From: Rhea pennata
Lineage: Eukaryota > Chordata > Aves > Rheiformes > Rheidae
Length of the DNA: 64,000 nt
Assembly: GCF_028389875.1 (NCBI RefSeq)
Contig: NC_084676.1
Coordinates: 4,030,001 to 4,094,000, forward strand
Direction: 5' to 3'
Positions within the stretch are counted from its first letter, which is position 1, and each line of letters opens with the position of its first letter. The notes below the pieces were generated by a model, which was not told the origin of the DNA, ran no database searches, and worked only from the letters and a program-made list of their open reading frames with translations. This document shows positions 12,110-24,000 of this stretch, in pieces. The translations under genes and the position numbers were made by a program.

Positions 12110-14753
12110 TTCATATCACAAGCATTCACTTTATTACATTTTAAATGCCAGTAAACACAAGCCAACATTTCATTATTGGAATTTGTGTTTATTCACTTGC
12201 CATTGCCCCTTTGTCTTCTGGTGCTGCTCTTTATAAAAATCTATGATTTATGAATATGTGGCTTAGATCCTTCACAATATAGTGTGGCAAAGTGGTTCGA
12301 TAAAAAGTTATTAAAGTAAAAAAAAAAAAAAATCCATAGTTTCACGTGCTCTGCCCACTTTCTACAGCAAATCCCAGCCAGAGACTCCTATACTAAGCAA
12401 AGGCCGTGTGCATGACTGCATAGTATAAAATACATGCTGAGAGGCCTCGCTCAGCCAAAACTCCTGCTGAACTGCAGCCACTGCTGCCAATTCCAGTTCT
12501 GCCTACACAAGAGCTGCAGGATTATGCCCTCAGCAAAGTTACAAAAGTTGTGTAGACCAAAAGGGAGGGGAAAAAAGTCTGCTAGAAAAAGTTCACTTTA
12601 AAATCAGGAAATGAAGATTTTCCCAGTAGCCTAAAGATACACAGTACCAAACGGCGCTGGCTCCCCAAGCGTTCAGCGCGTCGCGTTTGAAGGCTTGCGC
12701 CACGCGTTCGACTCGTTTCTAGAACGAAGCGGCCAGTGCTGCTGATCGCAGGCTAAGCAGAGCAGACTAGCAGCTCCCAGGACCCGCTCAGAAAATGGGT
12801 TTCTGCAGAAACGTAATGCCTTAAAGAAAAGCAGAGCGCGGGAGAGGAGCCACAGGTCTGAGCCCCACCAGCGGGACGCTTTCTCTGCCCCTGCAGAAGG
12901 GGTTGCCCGCCCGCGGCAGCGACAAGGAGCCCCGGCAGCGTGGCAGTCAAGCCAGAGAACCACATGCTATTTTTGCTGCAAGACCCTGTTCGCTTCCTGC
13001 ACAGCATAGACCTGTTCTGAGCATGAGACGATGCTGCCTGAATTGACGGGATGCAGTTCAGCTAAAGCTGAAATTCTCTTTGCTTAGGCTCGGCTCAAAA
13101 TGGGGTTATTAGGTCTAGGCAAAACCTTAACAATTTAGCACAAGAAAGATGAGCATTAAACCTCTTTTCATACAACAACAAAAACCTCTTCCAAATGAAT
13201 CTTAAATCCCAAGTATTAAAAATATTTAGATATCTTAAAAGCGTACTCATATTCAGCACAAACACAAAAACACTGTCACGGTGGAGTCTTCTCAAGGCGT
13301 TCCTGAGATGGGAACAGAGAGCACTTTGAGCTAAGGCCTGCAAAGGCCTGATTTAAAGCAGTACCATGTCCGCTGTGAAAATATGCTGTCTTTCCTAAGC
13401 AGAGCATGCCAGGCAAAGCTTGCTCAAGGAGGAGGCATGGTCAACAGTCGGAGTGATCTTGCAGTATAATATTTTAACGCAGAGCTCTATTTAGGTACTG
13501 TTTAAAGACTACAGCTATTGCCTATTTCAAGCCAGACTAATCCCTTGCATCTCAGGTTTTTGCCTTTCCCTTTTTCACTGGAAGAATTAGAAACATAATT
13601 TGCAGAAGGGCTAGAATCTAAAATCACTCCTTTCCATTCCCAGATGAAGAACCAGGTTTGCCAGAAAATTAGTACAGGCAATCCCAGGAGTGAAATTTTT
13701 TGAGCAGGACTCCAGGGCGAGTACTTAACACATCAGCTACACCATGCACACAGCTGGAGCGAGAAGCTGATTCGGATCATCGCACCTTGGTCTGCACCCA
13801 GCAGTACTGCTGATGCTCTGCAGCTGTGCGGCCACAGAAAGGAGGGGAGGACACATTGGCTGCTCTTGCATATGGCTGGCAAGAAACAGGAGCTGCCCAG
13901 AGCACTGAGAGCAGAAGACACTCCAGCGTGAAAGGTGATCTATTTGGCAGGAAAACACAGAAGGTGACTGAATCTGCTCAACTGCAGCTCAACAGCAGCC
14001 AGCACAACAGGACAAGTACAAGAGCAGGGTTACCAGACCATTCTGCTGTCCGGATTTCCTGTTCCCCAATTGCTGAAAAAAATACAGCTCTGTGAATAGC
14101 TCTGCCTTTATATCAGAGCTGGATCCTTCAAAGAGCAAGGATTACCCTAGTGAGCCTGCCGCTAGCTCCAGAGAGGCATGTAACTGCGCTGATCCCAGCA
14201 CCTCCAAAATCTCTGTCTGGCCCTGCACTACCCCAGGACAGGAAAGCATCGTCGTCATTCCTCTCCGCACATCATGTCCTGCTGCCTCTGGGCTCAGCTA
14301 CTTGAACAGAAGAGTTATCAAGACCGCACAGTCCCTCTGTCGTTGTTATCTCTTGCAAACACACTGATAATCCTACATCCTTGTGAGGATCTAAACTAGA
14401 AGGCTGCAGCCTGTTTCAGAGAATCGGGATAATTTTGCTAGCCCTGCTGCTCTGTGGCCTGCCACATGCAGTCCTATGCACCCATCTGCAGTGCAGATAA
14501 GAGGCTGGATACTGGAATGAAAGGCAGGTACAAGCATAGGCATCCAGCACAGCGACTCAGCTAGGCAGCCAAGAGCCCAGGGTCACTGTCACTGCTGCTG
14601 AAATACCAGGGTTTTGCATCTCACATACCCACGCTCTTCTGCTCCACATCCCAGGAAACACAACAGAGCATTTTGTTCATGTTGGATTCGCTGAGGGTAG
14701 ATACCTAGATGCCCACTTGTTCCACAGAAGTGGGAGAACTGTCTGACCTCCTT
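12110..14753 (-). other. GABRP: Probable GABRP 3' UTR, end uncertain
   Basis: No recognisable coding signal lies downstream of the GABRP stop. Reading the minus strand, I saw no AATAAA or ATTAAA before about 12.2 kb. Two AATAAA hexamers occur at 12193-12188 and 12135-12130, so a UTR of about 2.6 kb is the simplest reading. An earlier site with a variant hexamer is possible. Confidence 0.35.
12130..12193 (-). terminator. Candidate GABRP polyadenylation signals
   Basis: The plus strand reads TTTATT at 12188-12193 and at 12130-12135, so the minus strand carries two AATAAA hexamers 58 nt apart in an AT-rich context. They are the first canonical signals downstream of the GABRP stop that I could find. 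Their use is inferred. Confidence 0.35.
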
Positions 14754-15068
14754 CTAAAAATACAGGTAATAAGCCCAGTAAAACACATTGACCAACATGA
14801 AGAACAAAGGGAAAAGCAATTTAGAGTAGTGGTCTACATTGCTGGGATTCTGAATTGTGAAATAACTGATAATCCTGTGCATTTTGTTTCTCAAGACAAA
14901 TTTGATTTTCTCATGAGTTTTCATGGTCAGGTCACTGCAGTTGACATTATCACTGGAAATCTCAATGCTTGTAAAGCTGATTTTCCGTTTATAGCTGGCA
15001 ATGGAGCTGCTGAGGATGTTGCTGATGTTGACTTCTTCCATTTCTTTAGTAAGTTCATTTGCAGGCCC
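14754..15068 (-). CDS. GABRP: GABRP coding exon 9 (cytoplasmic loop and M4, stop)
   Basis: This 315-nt coding part starts after acceptor tttcctag with [13 protein letters not shown], runs through [12 protein letters not shown] and [19 protein letters not shown], and ends in M4 and a TAG stop at 14756-14754. The cytoplasmic loop is short, as in the human pi subunit. Confidence 0.96.
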   Translation of the reverse strand, partial: GPANELTKEMEEVNISNILSSSIASYKRKISFTSIEISSDNVNCSDLTMKTHEKIKFVLRNKMHRIISYFTIQNPSNVDHYSKLLFPLFFMLVNVFYWAYYLYF

Positions 15069-18000
15069 CTAGGAAACAATAGTATACAGTTACTTTGGGG
15101 GCTGGTTTCTCCCATAGAGGAAAATCGCTTGGTCCACATGTCTCTCTCTCCGAGAGACATAAGGGTATGGATACAAGCACAGTTTCAGCCCTGTCCACTG
15201 AAAACTTAGTATTTAAACCTGATTTGCAGCTGCTCCCTATTTCTATCAGTGCCTGAAGTCCCAGGTAGGCCTACATTTCCACTATATTTCTAGCAAGATC
15301 TCAAGTTCTTGGAGCAAGTCTTGCTCTTGGTGTCGCTGAGCAACCCAACATCTAAGATATTCCCCCTTTTCACTGGGGGTCAAATCTGCTCTTAGAGCTG
15401 TGCTGAGAGCACGTAAAGCAGATCACTACTGCAAAATATTAACACTGGGGGACCTTCTGCACAGTACTTAATGGCTAGTGAACTCTCAGATGATGTGGGA
15501 AACCTCTTTTCTCCCTGACAGTTTTGGACCATCTGTGACTGCTGGGCTATAGGCATGCTTGAATATTTACTTGCTCCCACTAAAGGAGAGCAGTTTCAAC
15601 AATTTACCCTCTATAAAGCCCCCAGAGAATACAATATGAACTGGCCATTAGCACCGCCTTCTGGAAAGGGAGAAATAAGGGTTCAGCCTTCCACTAGCAG
15701 AGGAAATTACCTTCCAGTTAAGTGTCCTAGTCAGAGATTTATTGCATAGAAGAGATACGTGTTATACCAGCGCTCCCTTTGACTGCATTTGGAGAGGAAC
15801 AGCTGCCCACATCTTGTTTTGGGAAAGAACAAACAAACTGCCTAACTACTCAAAACCTCACGTGGAGCAAAGGTTACCTTTCCTGTACCCCTGAACCTGG
15901 AGAGTGATTCCTCTGTTCCCCAGTATGTTCACTGATGGTGTGGCCAGGGCTGCTCCCGCAGGACACGTGGCCTGTTCTGAATTCATGTTCTGAGGGGCTT
16001 CACGCTCTCACGCACCAGACAGGAGCTCAGCTCGAGGCTACGGACCATATTCTAGTGGTCAGCTAAAGTCCCTTGCTCAATGTGGTCTTGAAGCTGGCAT
16101 GACTAACATTTAAGGCTGTTAATCCTTTGGCTGGAGTCAGAGACCCAGAAGTCTAGCATTATTCATGACTAACAATACTAGATTTGTTACACACAAAACT
16201 AGATTTATGGACAATTAGAAGCAGCAGCTATTACCGTACCCATAACAGGAAGGCCACCCTAATGGAGGACTAATTACTGTTGATCTAAGCTAACTATGCT
16301 CATTAAGGCAGACCAGGCCTTACCTCTTGAGCTGCTTTAGCTGCACATTTTTGTGATGAGCTGTAATGAGCCACTGCATATTCCACAAGGGCACCGAAGA
16401 TGAAGCTGAAGCAGATACCGAGATAAACATCAATGGCCTTAATAAAACAGTTGGTTTTTGAAAGCGAACTCCGTGAGCCAATCATTAGAGTTGTCATGGA
16501 AAGCACCGTCGTTACCCCTTGGAAAGCAGAAAAGGAGAGTCTTTCACTTGTGGACACTTTGGAAAAGGTTTGGCCTACCCTTTTGCACGTGGTGCCAGCC
16601 CCTATAGCTAGCCAAGAAGAGCACAGCACCTTCTCCCAAATTCAAAACATCCATCAGCTGAATCGCTCTCGTAGCGCTACCTACCCCCTTGGCACAGATG
16701 GAAGTCTCCTGAGAAGAGCAACCCCAGAAATGCTGGACTGTAGGAAGCTGAGCCTTGACACATGCTTTCCCCTCCTTTGGCATCTTGACTCAAATAGGCA
16801 AGGGGCTCTATTATTTTTTTGCCTTCAGTAAAGAAGCCCAACCCTCCACAAGTTTGTGATAGAGAACGGGTGCTCTGTCCTCTCCCATGAACCCAGCCTT
16901 ACCCATACACAGCTCTGCAGGTGGGGAGATGTGCCAACCACAGCATCCCCCCGCTCCCCCAGTTCTTTGTATTTCTAATGCAGCTCCTTACCACAAATAA
17001 AAGCAGAATGTGAGCAGACCATCTTAAACATCACTATAGAGCAGAGAGATGAAAAAAATTATCATTTCCCCAACCATCAGAGGCTCCTCTGCCTTCTTAA
17101 ACCTTCTCCCTTTGTAGGCAATAACTCACCAATGCAGGTTCTTGCAGGGACTGAATCCAGCGTGATCCAAAAAGAAACCCAGGACAACATGACAAGCAGA
17201 GTGGAGGGAACATAGGTCTCCAAAATGAAGTAAAGGACATTCCTTCTCAGCTCAAACTGCAGTATCAGTCGTGGGTAACTGCCTGTTCATGAAAGGAAGA
17301 AACACAGTGAATACAGGACTCCTGAGGCCCATTTAACTGAAATTCAGACACCCCAAACCTTCCAGACGACGTATATCAGTAAAGCTTCACTGAAATTGTG
17401 GGAGATGCATTATGTATACAAGCTTGACTCCTTGCCTAAGAGGTCTTACCTAACATACCTTAGATAAAAGACCAAATACACACAGCACTGGTAAGCAAGG
17501 AGATTCAATTTGGCAGAAGATATCTACAACAATCTGTGGCTTTCAAGAGGCTCCTGAGCTTACTCCACAGTGGAAATGTATTATTGCAGGGTCTTAGCTC
17601 ACAGTGCGGAAGGGCTGAAGCCTTCATCTGTTCCCAGATACTCAGCACAGCATATTTTTCCCAAGAAGCACTTTGAATGGGCATTGCCAAGTTCAGTCTT
17701 ATCTGATGGCCGAAAGATAAACAAAAGATTTTCTCGTGATTTCAGCAGGCTCTGGCTTATATCCCAAAGCATCCCGCTTTCTTACCATCACAGCAATTCA
17801 GACACAATATATTCATTAGAAATCTGTGGTCTTTCATAACTGAGTCTCTGTGCTTAAAAATATTAAGTCAGATTAATCTATTTTTTAAATCAGTTTGTCG
17901 TAATACTGACATATGAGCTCTGGGGTTGGATTACAAGTATTTTCAGGAGACATTTGTGGTGTTTAAACAATAGGTCCCTTTGAAATGTAAAAACAAAACC

Positions 18001-21000
18001 CTTGTTGTTTCTGTGCTGGGTATACTATAATAAACAACAAAACATTGTTTATTTTTAAAACCTGGTCATTCTAAGGAAGTTTTGTCCCCTTATACAGCGT
18101 GTGTGACAGGACAGAAGAATTTTTACACTGATGATGAAAGAGACATTGAATTCTGATGTACAAAGATTATTCAATCAAAACACTGTAGAATTGTCATTTA
18201 GAAACAAAAATGTATTAAAAAAGTTAATTTTGCTCCTAGTTATTATAAACATGGCTGGGTTGGCTCCCTGCAGTGTTTATAGCCTGCAGACCCGGGAGAA
18301 AGGAAGAGGGTTTATTCAGGTGCGTGTGGAGAAGGAAAGAAATGGAGAATTGAAAGAAGAAAATACATCAAGTGAACGTAGTATATTAAAAATCCATCTT
18401 TCCATGGATTTCTGTCTTCCATAATATCTTGATTACAACTGATTGGGTTTCACCATCTTCTATCTCTTTTCCCAAGATCAAGATTCACTAAGGTCTTCAG
18501 AGGTTCTCGAGCGCGAGGGTGCAGCCCCGCGGAAGGGAAGGGGGGACGCTTGAGAGCGCTCTCGCGCGCGATTCGCGGTCACCGCTTCACCTGTTTCCTG
18601 CTGCGACTTGGAGACGAGGGTGTAGTAACGCTCCACCGTGTACTGAGAGAGGCGCAGCTTTTCTATGCCGTGGACGGAGTCGTTCCCTCTCAGCCACGTG
18701 AACGTCACATCGTTTTCGTCGTACCCCCCTACGGAGAACACAAAGAACCGGGTTACCGCGGTGGCCCAGCTAATGCGCAGCTGCAGCCTTGCCTCCCTTC
18801 TGGGCGGGCGCAGCAGCAGCGCCGTGCAGTCATCGCAGCCTCGACAAAGCCCCTTTCACTGGTCTGGGCTGTTGGTGGAAGCTGGCTACTCTTCCATGAC
18901 TGTATTTTTAGTCTGATGGTTCGCATTTGAATAGAAACACGCACCACTGTGAAGAGTCTGCAACGCCACAGAGAATCTGTTCTGATTATTTGCATGGGCC
19001 ATTTCAATTTAAAAATATTTTAACATCTTCAAAGATAATATTCCTGTCATTCCCAGTTTGATTACATGTGGTAGGTCAAGAAAACCACTGAAATGAGCAA
19101 CCCTGCAGCATAGTTTCTTCAGCCATGAGAGGGAGAGCAGGAAGAACAGTAGTTAAAAAGAAAAATCCAGATCCCTGTGAGTCCCCTACTAGAGAGAAGC
19201 AGCACATTTCACTGGACCAATTATGCAAATGTTCTGAAATACCAAAAAAGAGGTTTGGGGGTTCAGCTGGGGAAGAGCTTGGAGCTGAGACTGCTCTGCA
19301 GGTACAAACCAGGCTATTCTGCATGCGCATGGATTGTGCAGAGTGCTGGCTCCTAAAAGCAGCTTTCTCCACAAATCATTCCCCCTGTTCCTGAAGGCTT
19401 TAGTTACTGAGGACAAGTAACATGCATCCCATGTTTAGATAACATTGAACTGCTGCCCCAAAACACTGGGACAGATGAGATCAAGAGTTCCAGCAGCAGC
19501 AGCAAGTCCCATTGCTGGTGGCTGAATAATTGCCTCCAGGAATGCAAATGATGATCTAGCATGACCTCAGGTTAGACTTGAGAGATACCCTAAAGCTTCT
19601 GTTCAGTCACCAGTGAGCCATTCACTTAATTTATGAAACTAGCCCATCAATCTCACTAATCTGATTCTTTTATTAAGTGCCTTTTTTTGAGAAAATGAGT
19701 AGAGACACTCTTACACTGATAATAACCTATTTATCCTGGTAGAAGGCACTGGACACAGTTGCTCTATTTTGGTCTAATCGTGTTTTCTTATTAGACACAA
19801 ATTACCAGAGCTCAAGTTTGATGAACTCCTAAATTACATGTCCAGGATCTGAATCCCTATGTAGAATCTGAAGCAAGTGACTCTTCAAAGTTTCTAGACA
19901 GTTTTATAAATTGTGGTGACTCAGGAAGTATTTATAGTAAATGATAGATTGTTGTTAATTCATCTGGCATGTATTTAAATAGCATTATTTCTGGGCACTT
20001 ATCCTAATGAAATCTCCAGTGAGCAATGTGCATGTAATTTCGCTGGAATTATGCAGCAACTGAGCATGATGTAGGATCCAATCACTTAAAACAGGCCAAC
20101 TGCAAAGTTATACTTTAGCAGAAGAGGCCAATCATTATTATTTCAGGAGCTATTCTTTGCAGTAAAGTTAATCAAAGTGAACTAATAGGATTTTAATGTG
20201 CAAATAGTATGTTTCTGTAGGTGCTTCATGCTGCAACCTCAGAAGTTAAAATCCAGTCTATTCAAAATTGAATTTTAGATGTTTCCTTTTGTGATGTGAA
20301 ATGGGAGACGGTTGCTTCCTTGTTCTGGAGCTCCACAGGTAAGCTCACAAGGCCAGCAGCAGTGTTCTTGCTGAGCTCCTGTGTAGAGTCCCTTTGGTTT
20401 CCTACATTTTCCTGGAGTCCTTGCATTTACCTGTTACCACTTCTTAGAGAGTTTTGCCATAGTTGAACTTTTAGCTGAATTGAGAGCAGGGCTCACTATT
20501 CCCCCCCTCCTTTTTTTTTTTTTTTTTTTTGAGATTTCCAAGGCTAAGGCTCCTCATGAATTTCTGTTGCGCATCCTATCATCTGCGTTAGTGTAACAGA
20601 GGGCCATCATAGAACAGTTTATACCACAAAGTTAAGTTCAGCCTTAGTTTCAGTTCACCAATTTCACAGGCATATTCAATTCCTCTTGTAGTAAGAATAA
20701 CTCTTCACACTGTCTTGTTCATGCTTGTACAGCCAGTGGCTGGATACTGTGCAACAAGTGTTAAATATGTAAAAATGTGAAAGGTTGTTCCCTTCTGCAC
20801 CCCACTCCATGCACTGATCCCACAGGCTGGTTTTGATGAAGTGGTATGTACAAAGGGGAGTTAATGCTTGTTACTTAATCCTTTATGTGCAAGAGCAAAC
20901 TATCTACCCACTCCTCAACAAGGATACGATTTATTACCACTCTACTTCTGTATAAATTGCACAGTGACAGGAATCCTCTAAGCCATAGGCTGGAGCATAA

Positions 21001-24000
21001 GCGTTTGAAGCACAGTGAGGGAAAGCTGTTTTCTTTTGGAAATTAGTATTTGCAGGAACAAAAGCCTATTTCGGAGGCCCCTGTGGTCAATCCAAACATT
21101 CCAGACACTCATTTACATAAGAATAAACAAATCTCAAGCAAAGTCAGGTTTCTCTAGAATATTATACTTACAGCTTTCTAGCTGCAGTCTGCACGTTTGT
21201 GTGTCCATGGGATATTTTGACAGGTCCATGTTACAAGCAACGGTAGTAGTAATTCTGTATGAGGAGAAAAAACTCCAAAGTTTGAAAAAAAAAAATGTAA
21301 TGGAGTATCTCTACTTTTCATAGCTGTGTTATTCAGATAATTTGACTTATAAAATAAATGGGCTGATATAAGAGATCCCCTCTTTAGGGGAATACATTCT
21401 CTGCAGCCACACTGATGAAAATGTAACCTGAAGAGGAATGGTTGGAAATGTGCTGGAGATTTAAGGTAGATTCACACGTTTTCAACTGCTAGAGTTTACA
21501 CCGCTTAAGAAATTACCACTTGTCTACTGGGGCAGAGTAAAACTGTCCATGCACATGCTGTGGCCTGCTCCAACTTGGAGGGTAAATGAGGTAGCTTGTA
21601 GCAACCTTCCTTTGCACTTGAGGTAACCGGGACACTCACAGTTACTCTGAGCGGAGAAGAGGTAATGTCCCCAGACTTGCTAGCACAGTCACAGCACACA
21701 TTCTGGCAGTAACATTTACAAAATAGGCCTTTCGCTAAACAGCAGGAATCATGGCACTGTGGCACTGGATAAGCAAATAGTTTTCCACCATCTGTTAAGC
21801 TGTTACTGCTATGACATCTTCCCTCCCCTTTCTTCCCCGTAGTCCATCTGACTACCCGTCTTGTCCTCTGCAGCAGCAAACTTGGGTGCTTTCTGAACAG
21901 GCACTGTCCTACGTACATAGTTTCTCCAGCACATACCATGATGGGGAATCCTGATTCCTAACTGGAGTTTCTAAAGGCCCCAGGACTGTGGGTAACATAT
22001 CAGAAGAGCAATGTCCGAGCTGCCTGGTTGACCCCAAACTCATTACCTGTGGCACTTTATATCCACTCTAGTCCAGTATAATTCTGGAAACCATCAATAC
22101 TGAGCCAGCAGCAGCAGCAGGACCCAGAGGTGGAGTTACCTTAAGGCATACAGGATGGTGCCATTAGAGAACAGTCTGATGAGGCGGTTCCCCACTGTCA
22201 CGTCATGCAGGAAGGACCTTTTGGACTCCACGATGTACGTGTCAGGCACCCAGAGCAGTTCAACCAGGCGAGCATCCAGCGTGAAGCTCTTGTTGCCGTG
22301 AAAGACCAACCGGGGGTCTGTCCAGCGCTGCCGCAAATAGATGGTGGCTGTGTAATCCTGGGGGAGAGAGGAAAACCAGTGAAGATGCATATCCAGAAGG
22401 CCTGAATGGCATTAGCCTTGAGTATACCGCATGCCACAAGAGGCAAAATACCTATTTAACACCTCGGATTTAAATAGCACATCAGAAGGATTTCGAATGC
22501 ATGCAGTAAAGCCAATAGGTTTTCACTGCAGCTTTATTTACTATATTAAATGGTGTTTCCCATTTATATATGCTCTAAGATAGCCTCTTTGAGGACTACA
22601 GAGTATACTTGTAATACTTAGGTTTAAAGTTGACATGAGGAAGTATTGTAATTAGTATTTTTTCCATCTATTTTACAGGTAAGAAAACAGATGGGTAGCG
22701 CACACTCAAGACCAGTCAGCAAGTCACTGATATTAAAAATCAGTCATGTAGAGTTGGAAAGTTATACATGTACCATATAAGTGAGAAACCTGCACTCTGG
22801 AGGAAAGAAAAAAAAGGTAAGTAAATGTAATCTGTTTACTATTTCACCAAGGAAGTTAAAAAAAAAAAAAAAAAGAAAAGAAAAAGAAAAGAAAGAAAAA
22901 AGAAAAAGAAAACACCAACCACTTGCAGCATTTTCTATAACAGGAGTTTTTAATACAAGGCCAATTACAAGGAACTTAGCTTGAATTTAGCCTGCCAAGA
23001 AACTGCCTGGGGTGCGTGAAGTATTTCCCTATTGCCCCATCATAAAAGAATAAACAACACTCAGCTCTAAAGGTAAGTCTTCAAAATCCAGCACACCTTC
23101 TGGACAGATGCAGGACGCTGCTGTACTACTTGGCTTTCTTCCTTACAGAGGTAGTAAATGCAGCAGTCATGCTTTTTAGCTTCAAAACATCTATCAGGGA
23201 CAGACTAACACTTGCAATTGCAGAACAGCGTTAAGCTGCTGATGTTTTACCCCAATTATGGCTGCCTGCCATATTTCATTCAATCTCCAATTTGTAAAAT
23301 GCTTTAATAGAGAAGTTGCTAAGTAAATATCAGATAATAGCATCATGGTTTCTTAGCTTTTAAGATTTTACTCTCAAACTGCGACAGAGGGGGAAAAAAG
23401 GGGATGGAAACGATGCAGTGTGACCGCCTTCAATATAGTGAACGATAACAGTGGAATAGGTGAAAAACGCTGGTCGACTTGAAGCGTTTTTGCGGGTATA
23501 GAGTAAGCCTCTGCAACATCGGAGGCATTTAGGTGGATCGTGCCAGAGCACAGAGCTATTTTAGAAGGCCCTGTAGTGGGAGCGGGGTGAATAAGTGATT
23601 GCTAGCTGAGGGGTCAATCTGCCCCTTCCCCAGAACAAAGAGCTTTAGCACCGTTATCGTATTTTATTTAGTGGACTTGTTTAATTTGTCTGTGGGATTA
23701 AAAAAAAAAAAAAGTTCTTCTTGAAAATACTGAAATGAAGAGTTAAAATTGTTTCTATTTCCCTACTCTTTTTTTGACTGAAGCTACTTGTTGAATTTGA
23801 CCCAAGATGCTCAGAGTTTTGGTCAATCTGAAATAGGAATTTTCAGCAATGAGGTACTTGAAATTCAGCTGGTAGCAGAAGTGGAGGGAACCAGAGGTGG
23901 GAAAATGTTCTCTCTATAGTGTTTTTTTTTTCCACACCCCCCCCCCCCCCCCGCCGCCCTTGATATGGCTCCCAAGAGTCCTTCTCAGCGCAAAGCCCCT

